This document shows positions 52,532 to 60,093 of a stretch of 64,000 bases of DNA, piece after piece. Position 1 is the first letter of the stretch. The number at the start of each line of letters is the position of its first letter. The DNA is from Pseudoxanthomonas sp. PXM01. Lineage in GTDB: Bacteria > Pseudomonadota > Gammaproteobacteria > Xanthomonadales > Xanthomonadaceae. The notes under the pieces were generated by a model. The model searched no databases, had not been told where the DNA came from, and was given only the letters and a program-made list of their open reading frames with translations. Made by a program: the position numbers and the translations under genes. The stretch is from the NCBI RefSeq assembly GCF_014851815.1, contig NZ_JACVAJ010000002.1, positions 186,001-250,000 on the forward strand, read 5' to 3'.

Positions 52532-54637
52532 CTACCCGTGCGTACGCCGGGCCACCGGCGGTTCCTGCGGCGCCAGCGCCGGCATGTCTTCCACCGCGCG
52601 TGGCTTGCCGATGTAGTAGCCCTGCAACCGGCTGCACCCCATGGCCGCCAGCATCTGTTTCTGCTCGAGCGTCTCCACGCCTTCGGCCACCACTTCCAGG
52701 CCGAGTTGCTGGCCCAGCATCACCACCGATTGCACGATGGCGGCGTGACGCGAGCCGGTGGTCATCTGCCGCACGAACTGGCGGTCGATCTTCAGTTCGT
52801 GCGCCGGCAGGTAAGCCAGGTACGACAAGCTGGAATACCCGGTACCGAAGTCGTCCAGCGAAATGCGCGCGCCCACCGCCTCCAGTTGCGTGAGAACCTC
52901 CACCGTGCGCTCGGGCTCGAGCATCGCCATCGATTCGGTGATCTCCAGCGTCAGCGCGCCCGGCGGCAGGCCGTGCCGGCGCATGGCCGAGGCGACCTGC
53001 GCCACCAGATAGTCGCCACGCACCTGTACCGGCGACAGGTTCACCGACACCGTGGGAACGCGCGCGCCGGCGCGACGCCACACCGCCCACTGGCGGCAGG
53101 CTTCATCCAGCACCCATTGGCCCAGGTCCACGATCAGGCCCACGCGCTCGGCCAGTGCGATGAAGCGGTCCGGCATCACCAGGCCCAGGCGCGGATGCTG
53201 CCAGCGCACCAAGGCCTCCATGCCGGCCATGCCGTTGTCCTGCGCACGCACCTGCGGCTGGTAGTGCAGCACCAGCTGTCCGCGTTCCAGGGCCTTGCGC
53301 AGTTCGTAGGTCAGTTGCAGCTGCCCCTGCACCTCGTCGCCCATCGACGGCGCGTAGAGGGCAAGGCCGTTGCGGCCGGCCTGCTTGATGTAATACATCG
53401 CCACGTCCGCGTGCGCGATCATCGACTGCGCATCCTCGCCGTCACCGGGATACTGCGCGATGCCGATACTCGCGCTCACCGTGACGTCGTCGTTCTCCTG
53501 CAAGCGGGTCGATTCCAGCAGCGCCGCCAGCAGGCGCTCGCCGCGCGCCGTGGCCTCGCCCACCTCGGTCACGCGCGTGACCATGACGAACTCGTCGCCG
53601 CCCAGCCGCGCCACCGTATCGTCGGCGGCCGCCATGCGCCGCAACGTGTCCGCCACGCGGACCAGCAGCGCGTCGCCCACGTGGTGGCCGAAAGCGTCAT
53701 TGACGCCCTTGAAGCCATCCAGGTCGATGAACAGCAACGCGAACCGCTCGCCCTGCAACTGCGCGCGCAGGATGCGCTCCTGCAACTCGTCGGTCAGCAT
53801 CATCCGGTTGGGCAGGCCGGTGAGCGCGTCGTGCATCGCCAGATGGGTCAACTGGCGGTTGGCCAGCTGCAGCGAATCCGACAGCCGCGCCGTGCGTTCG
53901 TGCAGCAGCCGGTCCAGCGCGCTCGCACCTATCGCGGTGCCCAGCACCGCGGTGTTCACCACCACCACCAACCAGGCCAGCGAATCGGGCGACAGCCCGT
54001 CGCGCAGCGCCGCACTGCAGATCGAGCCTTCGGGGAAGTGCGCCGCGGCCATGCCGGTGTAATGCATGCCGACGATGGCCACGCCCATCACGCCCGCAGC
54101 GAGCAGGCGGTGCAAGCGTTCGTGATGCGCGTTGTCACGCAGGCGATAGGCGATGGCGAGCGCGGCGCCGGCGGCGACGATGGCGATCAGCAACGAGGCG
54201 GCGAACCAGAGCGGCTTGTAGATGATATCCGGGTCCATCCGCATCGCTGCCATGCCGATGTAATGCATGGCCGCGATGCCCAGCCCCATCACCACCGCGC
54301 CGCTCACCAGGCGCAACCGGGTGACGTGGTCGCGGGTGACCAGCCACAACGCATAGCCGCTGGCCGCCACCGCCAGCAGCAGCGACAACAGGGTGATGCC
54401 GATGTCGTAGCCCAGCCGGATGGGCAGGCGCAGCGCGAGCATGCCGATGAAGTGCATCGACCACACGCCGATGCCCATCGCCAGCGCGCCGCCGGCCAGC
54501 CACCAGCGACGGGCGACCGGGTCGCTGGCGCGGATGCGTCCGGTGGTCTTCAGCGCGGCATACGAGGCCACGACGGCCACGACGAACGACGTGACCACCA
54601 GTTCCGGCACATAGGTCGCAACAAGCCCTGCTTCCAT
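52532..54637 (-). CDS. MHYT-GGDEF-EAL cyclic-di-GMP protein
   Basis: This 701-residue inner-membrane protein has seven helices with three MHYT motifs (MHFIGM, MHYIGM, MHYTGM; about residues 61, 124, 188) that may bind copper and sense gases. An intact GGDEF domain (ARLGGDEFVMV, about residue 350) and an intact EAL domain (MEALVRW, EITES, DDFGTGYSSLSYL, EGVET) follow. No RxxD inhibitory site is seen before GGDEF. It could make and break cyclic-di-GMP; which activity wins cannot be read. It is divergent from the toxin-antitoxin genes. Confidence 0.95.
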   Translation of the reverse strand: MEAGLVATYVPELVVTSFVVAVVASYAALKTTGRIRASDPVARRWWLAGGALAMGIGVWSMHFIGMLALRLPIRLGYDIGITLLSLLLAVAASGYALWLVTRDHVTRLRLVSGAVVMGLGIAAMHYIGMAAMRMDPDIIYKPLWFAASLLIAIVAAGAALAIAYRLRDNAHHERLHRLLAAGVMGVAIVGMHYTGMAAAHFPEGSICSAALRDGLSPDSLAWLVVVVNTAVLGTAIGASALDRLLHERTARLSDSLQLANRQLTHLAMHDALTGLPNRMMLTDELQERILRAQLQGERFALLFIDLDGFKGVNDAFGHHVGDALLVRVADTLRRMAAADDTVARLGGDEFVMVTRVTEVGEATARGERLLAALLESTRLQENDDVTVSASIGIAQYPGDGEDAQSMIAHADVAMYYIKQAGRNGLALYAPSMGDEVQGQLQLTYELRKALERGQLVLHYQPQVRAQDNGMAGMEALVRWQHPRLGLVMPDRFIALAERVGLIVDLGQWVLDEACRQWAVWRRAGARVPTVSVNLSPVQVRGDYLVAQVASAMRRHGLPPGALTLEITESMAMLEPERTVEVLTQLEAVGARISLDDFGTGYSSLSYLAYLPAHELKIDRQFVRQMTTGSRHAAIVQSVVMLGQQLGLEVVAEGVETLEQKQMLAAMGCSRLQGYYIGKPRAVEDMPALAPQEPPVARRTHG

Positions 54638-54828
54638 GGAACGTCCCTGGCACTCCTCTTCTGACAGCTACAACGGCGTGGCCATTCAAGAATGAAGCCG
54701 TGCGCCGACCACCGGCGTCGGCGCGATCGATTGTGCGGACGCTGTCACATTACAGCCGCCGCGTAGGGCTCGGCGGCGGCGATGCCGGGCGTGTGGGCGC
54801 TGTCCTTGCTCATGCCCCCGCCCCCGCG

Positions 54829-54844
54829 TATAACGACCGTTATA
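54829..54844. promoter_or_regulatory. Palindromic operator of the MazE/Doc toxin-antitoxin genes
   Basis: TATAACG-AC-CGTTATA is a perfect 7-2-7 palindrome, 17 bases before the antitoxin start. It includes TATAAC-type -10 sequence on both strands, so a bound protein would cover the promoter. MazE-type antitoxins normally bind such sites alone or with toxin. Confidence 0.8.
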
Positions 54845-54861
54845 ACGTCTGGAGACACCCC

Positions 54862-55083
54862 ATGAAGCTCAAGATCACCGCCATCGGCAATTCCGCCGGC
54901 GTCATCCTGCCCCGCGAGCTGCTGGCACGCCTGCGCCTGGAGAAGGGCGACGAACTGCACGCGCTGGAAACCGCCGACGGCATCCGCCTGACCGTCTACG
55001 ACCCCACGCTGGCCGAGCAGATGGAGATCGCCGAGCAGGTGATGCGGGAGGATCGCCAGGTCCTGCATAAGCTGGCGCAGTAG
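54862..55083 (+). CDS. AbrB/MazE-family antitoxin
   Basis: This 73-residue protein has the swapped-hairpin AbrB DNA-binding domain (about 1-45: LKITAIGNSAGVILPRELL, RLRLEKGDELHALE). A helical, acidic C-terminus (EQMEIAEQVMREDRQVL) probably wraps the toxin. GGAG precedes the ATG. The toxin gene starts eight bases after its stop. The pairing of a MazE-type antitoxin with a Doc toxin, in place of the classic Phd, is a known but less common form. Confidence 0.92.
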   Translation: MKLKITAIGNSAGVILPRELLARLRLEKGDELHALETADGIRLTVYDPTLAEQMEIAEQVMREDRQVLHKLAQ

Positions 55084-55091
55084 AGCGCGCC

Positions 55092-55520
55092 ATGATCATC
55101 TGGATCAGCAGGACACTGGCCTTGGCCATCCACGACCGCCAACTCGCCGAGCATGGTGGGGGCACTGGCGTGCGCGACGACGGATTATTCGAGGCGGCCC
55201 TAGCGCGTCCGCAGCAACGCCATGCCTACGGCGACCCGCCTCCGGATCTTGCCGATCTCGCAGCAAGCCTCGCGTTCGCTCTCGCGCGCAACCATCCTTT
55301 CATCGACGGCAACAAGCGTACCGCCCACGTCTGCTATCGCGTCTTCCTCCGGCTCAACGGTGGCGATCTCGCAGCCAGTGATGAGGAGAAGTACGCGATG
55401 ACACTGGGCCTTGCCGAAGGCTCCATCAGCGAAACCGAGTTCGCCGACTGGCTTCGCCCTCGCATCGGGATGACGGCGACCGGCAAGGTGCAGGAACCGC
55501 CGGCACGCTACGCCCGCTGA
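55092..55520 (+). CDS. doc: Doc-type (Fic/DOC) toxin
   Basis: This 142-residue protein has the Fic fold with the active motif NHPFIDGNKRTAH (about residues 72-84). The Lys in GNKR, where AMP-transferring Fic proteins have Gly, is the mark of Doc. Phage P1 Doc phosphorylates elongation factor Tu and stops translation. The same activity is likely here by homology. N-terminal GVRDDGLFEAALARPQ also fits Doc. It is probably neutralised by the adjoining antitoxin. Confidence 0.92.
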   Translation: MIIWISRTLALAIHDRQLAEHGGGTGVRDDGLFEAALARPQQRHAYGDPPPDLADLAASLAFALARNHPFIDGNKRTAHVCYRVFLRLNGGDLAASDEEKYAMTLGLAEGSISETEFADWLRPRIGMTATGKVQEPPARYAR

Positions 55521-55532
55521 CAGGCTGTCAGG

Positions 55533-55926
55533 TCAAACGGCCCTCCGGCCGGCACTGACATCGGCATCCCCAATGCGCGCCCCGTCGCGTCCGTGCGCCT
55601 GGGCGTCGAGTGCCGCGCGCAGTCCATCCAGGTCAGACGCCCGCGTCGGGCGCACCACGCGGGCACGCTCGCGACCGTCCTCCAGCACGATCACCGTCCG
55701 GCCAGAGCGTCACGCCGAACGAGCGTCCCAGCGGCCGCCCCTTGCCGTCCTCGATCTTGACGTGGGTGGTACCGGCCTCGCCGGCCAGCCAGTCGCGCAG
55801 CAGGGGCTGGGCGAGCCGGCAGCGCCCGCACCACGGCGCGCCGAACTCGAGCACCACGATACCTTCCATGGCATCGACGGCGCTGCGGGTCGGCTCCACG
55901 ACCGCGTAGTCGACGCAGTAGGTCAC
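55533..55926 (-). pseudogene. Thioredoxin-like protein, broken by a one-base frameshift
   Basis: The first ~75 residues are a thioredoxin domain with active site APWCGRCRLAQPLL and SFGVTLWP near the usual cis-proline loop. Directly after CTCTGGCCG the frame fails. Dropping one G there restores ACGGTGATCGTGCTGGAGGA, which continues in a good thioredoxin-like frame (TVIVLEDGRERAR, DLDGLRAALDA) to a TGA at 55533-55535. Unshifted, the protein stops at 55633 after 97 residues. It is either a recent mutation or a sequence error. Its start overlaps the previous stop (ATGA). Confidence 0.8.
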
Positions 55927-56327
55927 GATGCCCTGGCGATCAGCCGCTCGATGTCGTCGAGCCGGCTGTTGGTCAGGTCCTTGCCGATCTCCGCCACGAT
56001 CCGCTGCGCCGCTTCCTTATGCAGCAACGGGCGCATGCGGCCCAGCGTGGCAGGATCGGCGACCAGCACCAGGTGTTCGTACTGCTGTTTCAGCGCGCTG
56101 TCGTTCAGTCCTTGCGCCAATTGTTTCGCGAACGTCGCTTCGTCGATCTGACGGCTGGTGGCTTCGCCGGGCACGCTGCCCGAGGGTCCATCGTCGTTCG
56201 CGTTCATCAGTTCGAGCAGGTCGTACTGGTGCAACGACACCGCGCCGTCTTCGCCGCGGTTGCGGAAGATCCGCGCACCCTCGCCGTCGGCGACCACCAC
56301 CAGCGCATCCACGGGCAGAGCATTCAT
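55923..56327 (-). CDS. Host attachment family protein
   Basis: This 134-residue protein has the pattern of the host-attachment protein family (named from a plant-attachment locus): ALVVVADGEGARIFRNRG at the start, a middle loop with TSRQIDEATFAKQLAQGLND, and EHLVLVADPATLGRMRPLL then NSRLDDIERLI. It resembles archaeal release-factor-like folds. The true role is not established. GAGGAG precedes the ATG at 56327. It is coupled to the thioredoxin gene by a four-base overlap. Confidence 0.85.
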   Translation of the reverse strand: MNALPVDALVVVADGEGARIFRNRGEDGAVSLHQYDLLELMNANDDGPSGSVPGEATSRQIDEATFAKQLAQGLNDSALKQQYEHLVLVADPATLGRMRPLLHKEAAQRIVAEIGKDLTNSRLDDIERLIARAS

Positions 56328-56401
56328 ATCGATCTCCTCGGAAGGTAAGCCCATGCGCAATGCGCCCCGCCGTCTCACGACGGAGCACATCGCGCGGCTG
56401 G

Positions 56402-57154
56402 TCAGTGCGGCTTCTGCCTGTCCAGGGTGAATGCGTCGGCGACCGCATGCTTGGCGCGATCCCACGTCAGCCGCGATCCGCCCTTGAAGCGGCCCCAGCC
56501 GCGTTCCAGGTCGTTCGACAGGCTGTCGTCCCACGGGCGCTCGGCATACTGGCTGCGCGCGTAAGTGCCGTAGCGGTAGGCAGAACGGTAGTCGTCGAAC
56601 TCGTCGCCGTCCTGCCGGTACGGTGCCGTCTGGAAGCGCTGGGCGAACGTGTCGTCGGTGCGCGCGTACGCATCGTACGTGCGGTCGGCACGCTCCCACG
56701 CATCCTGCAGCGCCGGACGCGCGCGCTCCCAGTCAAGGCGCGACTCGCCGCGGCGCGCTTCCCAGCCCGCCTGCAGGCGGCGCTCCGTCTCGTCCCACGA
56801 CTGTTCCGGATACTCGCCGCGCGCCACCGCGCCGGCTTGGTAGACGCCTGCGTAGTCGCGCTGGAAATCGTGCTCGCCCGAATAGTACGGACGCGTGGGT
56901 GCGGCTTCGCGCCAGTAGTCGACCTCGCCCGTCGGATCGATGCGTTCGGCCACGCCTTTGCCTGCCGCGGCGCCTAGCACCGTACCGGCAGCGGCGCCGA
57001 TCAGTGTGCCGATGGGACCGAACACCGTGCCGGCCACGGCACCGGCGGCCAGGCCACCGGCGGCGCCACCGACGCCGACGCCGACCGGGTGCGAACCCGG
57101 TGCGCCACTGATGGGATCGCGGTTCGCATCGCGTTGTGAAGTATCGCGTGTCAT
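56402..57154 (-). CDS. Glycine-zipper protein with repeated aromatic tail
   Basis: This 250-residue protein has a glycine-zipper stretch (about 24-70: GVGVGGAAGGLAAGAVAGTV, GTLIGAAAGTVLGAAAG). A long polar, aromatic part rich in Tyr/Trp/Asp/Arg follows, with repeats such as WEARRGESRLDWERARPAL and WGRFKGGSRLTWDRAKHAV. No signal peptide is visible. The tail repeat resembles that of stress-induced proteins in relatives; function is unknown. GGAGG precedes the ATG at 57154. Confidence 0.78.
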   Translation of the reverse strand: MTRDTSQRDANRDPISGAPGSHPVGVGVGGAAGGLAAGAVAGTVFGPIGTLIGAAAGTVLGAAAGKGVAERIDPTGEVDYWREAAPTRPYYSGEHDFQRDYAGVYQAGAVARGEYPEQSWDETERRLQAGWEARRGESRLDWERARPALQDAWERADRTYDAYARTDDTFAQRFQTAPYRQDGDEFDDYRSAYRYGTYARSQYAERPWDDSLSNDLERGWGRFKGGSRLTWDRAKHAVADAFTLDRQKPH

Positions 57155-57368
57155 CTGGAAAGTCCTCCGAATGCGGACGCCATGCGACATGCATCGCGTC
57201 ATTCTGCGCACGCGCCGCCATGGCGAGTGCAGGGAATGCATTCGATGTTCCGCATCCGGGGTGACAGCGATGTGCACTCGCGTCATGTTGGTGAGTGCAT
57301 CGTGACGGAAAGGTGCGTTTTCCGACAACCGGGCGTGAATGGCTGTCGCCCAGCGCGGCAAGCGTTTG

Positions 57369-58580
57369 CTAGATGCCGACGATGACGCTGTCCCGTGCAT
57401 CGAACATCATGGCCGCTGCATCCGAGCGGCGCGGCAGCACGATGGCGAAGGTCGTGATGCGGCCGCCGGAATGCGCCGTCACCTCGCCGCCATGGGCTCG
57501 TGCGATCTCGCGCACGATGAACAGCCCCAGGCCCAAACTCGCGTGTTCGCCCTTGTGGGCGCTACTGGATCCCCGCCGCAAGGGATCGAACAGCGCGTTG
57601 ATCGTATCGCTCGAGAGCGGCTCGCCGGTATTGCTCACCGAGACGCGCACCTGCACGTCCTCGCCCGTGACGGATACGTCGATCTCACCACGTTCGTCGC
57701 CGTACTTCGCCGCATTGGTCACCAGGTTGTGCACCGCTTCGCGGATACGCACCTCGTCGAAGTCGCCATGCACCGTCCCCGTCACCTGAAGCGTCAGCGG
57801 CGCTTCGGGCAACGCAGCGCGTAGCAGATCGACCTCCTCGGCGACCGCTTTGCCAAGATCGCACACCGATTTTTTTAAACCCATGCCGGCGCCCAGCGTG
57901 CTCCTGCAGTAATCCAACAGACTGTCCACGAGCTGCCCCAGTTGCACGGCCCCCTTGAGGATGCGCTCGGCCTGACGCGCATAGGGTGTATCCCGCGTAC
58001 TGTCCGCCAACAGTTCCGCCGTGCCGATGACGGCGTGCAATGGGCCACGCAGATCGTGCCCAAGCGCGCCCAAGAAGACGTTGCGCCAGGATTCTTCCGT
58101 GCGAGAGAACTCGGCCAGTGATTCGGCGACCGCCTGGTCGATCGCTTCGTTGAAGCGGATCATGTCCTCGATCGACGCGGTGACCAGCGCCTCATCGGCC
58201 GCCCACAGCCGGAGCACCGAGGCCCGCAGGGCACGGTACTCGGCGATCATCTGGTTGACGCCGAAGCCGTCGTCCGCGCGGCTGCGGCCGTGGCTGGTAG
58301 CGGCCGATTCCGGGCCTGCGCGTTCGGGCGCGCGTCCCTCCGCCTTGGCGCGCTGCTGGGCGGGACTCTGCGCGGTGCGCAGGTCCAGTACGATCGCGCG
58401 CAGGATCAGCGGAATGTCGTTGCGCAAGGTCTTGACGTCGAACTTCACGCCGACCGGCGTTTGGGTGGTCGCAAACTCCACGGCGTCATCGAGGATCCGC
58501 TCGGTGTTCGCTTGGATGAAGTCGGCTAGTCGCATGAGCACTCCTTCCTGCTCCAGTCGTGGGGTGACGTCTGCGGTCAT
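57369..58580 (-). CDS. Soluble sensor histidine kinase
   Basis: This 403-residue protein has no membrane segments. The N-terminal helical sensor (about 10-160: LADFIQANTERILDDAVEFA) has RsbRD/globin-sensor-like character. HisKA follows with LGALGHDLRGPLHAVIGTAE (His near residue 199), then the ATPase domain (HNLVTNAAKYGDE, LGLGLFIVREIARAHGG). No receiver gene is adjacent, so its partner is elsewhere. It starts at 58580 behind GGAAGGAA. Four small stress-type genes surround it. Confidence 0.9.
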   Translation of the reverse strand: MTADVTPRLEQEGVLMRLADFIQANTERILDDAVEFATTQTPVGVKFDVKTLRNDIPLILRAIVLDLRTAQSPAQQRAKAEGRAPERAGPESAATSHGRSRADDGFGVNQMIAEYRALRASVLRLWAADEALVTASIEDMIRFNEAIDQAVAESLAEFSRTEESWRNVFLGALGHDLRGPLHAVIGTAELLADSTRDTPYARQAERILKGAVQLGQLVDSLLDYCRSTLGAGMGLKKSVCDLGKAVAEEVDLLRAALPEAPLTLQVTGTVHGDFDEVRIREAVHNLVTNAAKYGDERGEIDVSVTGEDVQVRVSVSNTGEPLSSDTINALFDPLRRGSSSAHKGEHASLGLGLFIVREIARAHGGEVTAHSGGRITTFAIVLPRRSDAAAMMFDARDSVIVGI

Positions 58581-58614
58581 TCGTGTTCCTTCCGTCGCGT
58601 CACAGGGGCGGTGA

Positions 58615-58893
58615 TCAGTCGGCGATGCTGCGCGGATCGCGCGGATCGTCGATATGGGGTTGCGGGTCCGGCGGCTGATCGGGCCCGCCGGGTACGTCGT
58701 CGGGATCCGACGGATCGCGTGGCATCGGCGGCGCCTGCGGATCTTCCGGGCGATACGGATCGCTGGGCGTGCCGGGCTCGCTCGGCTTGCCGGGCTCTGT
58801 CGGTTCACCGGGCGGCGTCGGCGTGCCCGGCGGCGTGGGTTTGCCCGGCTCGCTGGGTTTGGGCGTGCCGTGGGCAGTGATGGGGATCTGCAT
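58615..58893 (-). CDS. Proline-rich low-complexity protein
   Basis: This 92-residue protein is mostly proline, glycine, aspartate and glutamate, with a repeated unit close to P-x-EPGKP-x (for example KPSEPGKPTPPGTPTPPGEP). It has no signal peptide, membrane segment or cysteine and is probably disordered. AGGAG lies seven bases before the ATG at 58893, and the reading frame is clean, so it seems real. It lies 34 bases upstream of the kinase gene's start on the same strand. Confidence 0.72.
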   Translation of the reverse strand: MQIPITAHGTPKPSEPGKPTPPGTPTPPGEPTEPGKPSEPGTPSDPYRPEDPQAPPMPRDPSDPDDVPGGPDQPPDPQPHIDDPRDPRSIAD

Positions 58894-58921
58894 GCGTATC
58901 TCCTGCGCGCCGGCGGCGCGA

Positions 58922-59116
58922 TCAGTCCTTCGCGGTGGAGGCCTGCAGCGCGGCGGCAACACCGGCATCGCCGGAGACCAGATCGGCCCAGCGCACTTCC
59001 ACGCCGTTGCGACGTCCCTTTTCGACCAGCTTCAGGCCGTTGGGATCGATGGTCAGCGTGTACGCCTGTTCGCCGATGGAGAGTTCGCGCCGCAGCGCCT
59101 TGTCGAGAGGGGTCAT
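58922..59116 (-). CDS. Small hypothetical protein
   Basis: This 64-residue soluble protein includes KALRRELSIGEQAYTLTIDP, GLKLVEKGRRNGVEVRW and ADLVSGDAGVAAALQAS, a strand-turn-strand-helix layout. I do not recognise a named family; similar short proteins occur in Xanthomonadaceae. AGGAC precedes the ATG. It is one of a run of small same-strand genes. Confidence 0.7.
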   Translation of the reverse strand: MTPLDKALRRELSIGEQAYTLTIDPNGLKLVEKGRRNGVEVRWADLVSGDAGVAAALQASTAKD

Positions 59117-59124
59117 GGTGCGTC

Positions 59125-59310
59125 CTATATCTGTGCGGGATGGTCGCGGAGCTGGCCTTCCGCAGCGCCGGGCTCCACAGCCGGATCGTTGCGTTCCTCG
59201 TTGGTACGTTTTCCGGGCGATTCGCCGCGCGTCATCGGGCCGTCGGGACGGCGTTGCCGCTCCCATGCATTCGGGGCCACGGGCGTGGCATCAGGGGTTT
59301 TGCGATCCAT
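59125..59310 (-). CDS. Small polar hypothetical protein
   Basis: This 61-residue hydrophilic protein (for example PNAWERQRRPDGPMTRGESP) has no signal or membrane segment and is probably disordered. AGGAC lies before the ATG at 59310. The next gene begins eight bases after its stop, so they likely share a transcript. Confidence 0.6.
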   Translation of the reverse strand: MDRKTPDATPVAPNAWERQRRPDGPMTRGESPGKRTNEERNDPAVEPGAAEGQLRDHPAQI

Positions 59311-59475
59311 GGCGGGTCCTCGCTTGCGAGCGGCCAGCGTGGCCGGCAAAACGTTGAAGATGCGTGATGAGCGCGTGCAGGTTTTCAGCCCGCAGTCACC
59401 CGACGCGTCCTGATCGACTGGACGCTGAACCCGCGCATCGTCTGCGCACGGCGTCTTTACGAATGCGTCAGCAGC

Positions 59476-59715
59476 ATGTCAGTCATGCTCTGCCAAGAAC
59501 GCATCGATGCGCGTCTCTCCGACGCCGAAAGCCTGGTCCGCGCGCATGCCGACATCGGCGATCCGCAGCTGTTCCTGCGCAACCTGTGGACGCAGGTCTA
59601 CGACCAGGCGCCCATGCACTTGCGCTCGGCCGTGCTGCGTCGCCTGCACGCCCTGTCGCGCCATCTCGGCGTGGCATACGTACACGGCGGCGAGGATGCC
59701 GCGCCGTCGTCGTGA
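59476..59715 (+). CDS. Small hypothetical helical protein
   Basis: This 79-residue protein is mostly helical (ERIDARLSDAESLVRAHADI, LFLRNLWTQVYDQAP, LRRLHALSRHLG). Composition is balanced and unlike the shadow frames around it. The ribosome site is weak. It ends 12 bases before the convergent response-regulator gene. No family is recognised. Confidence 0.58.
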   Translation: MSVMLCQERIDARLSDAESLVRAHADIGDPQLFLRNLWTQVYDQAPMHLRSAVLRRLHALSRHLGVAYVHGGEDAAPSS

Positions 59716-59727
59716 GGCGGAAAGGCG

Positions 59728-60093
59728 TCAGTGCGTGGCGTGCAGCCGCGCCAGCGCCGCTTCGATGTCGTTGCGGCGGAACGGCTTGGCCAGCACCGGA
59801 GCGTCGGCGAAGCGCGGCGGCAATCCCTGCTGCCCGTAGCCGGTGGTGAACAGGAACGGCGTGCCGCGCTCGCGCAGCGCATCGGCGACCGGAAAGGACT
59901 CCGTGCCGGCGAGATTGACATCCACCACCGCCAGGTCGATCTGCAGCGCCTGCAGCTGCTCCAGCGCCTGGTCCAACGATGCGGCGGTACCGGCCACCTC
60001 GTAGCCCAGCGTCGGCAGCAGCTCCTCCATCAGCATGACCAGCATGAACTCGTCCTCGACGATGAAAACGCGCTTGGCGGCATCCGGGGTCAT
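59728..60093 (-). CDS. Single-domain response regulator
   Basis: This 121-residue protein is a lone receiver domain with no output domain: VFIVEDEFMLVMLMEELLP (acidic pair), phospho-acceptor in LAVVDVNLAG (about residue 56) and Lys in LAKPFRRND. FIVEDE and NLAG variants are typical of receivers paired with HWE kinases. Its start overlaps the kinase stop by four bases, so the two work together. Confidence 0.93.
   Translation of the reverse strand: MTPDAAKRVFIVEDEFMLVMLMEELLPTLGYEVAGTAASLDQALEQLQALQIDLAVVDVNLAGTESFPVADALRERGTPFLFTTGYGQQGLPPRFADAPVLAKPFRRNDIEAALARLHATH

Noticed and set aside
52166-54664. An 832-codon open frame on the plus strand across the MHYT-GGDEF-EAL gene
   Set aside because: The minus-strand gene has intact GGDEF, EAL and MHYT motifs. 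The plus-strand translation is His/Gln/Arg-rich shadow sequence.
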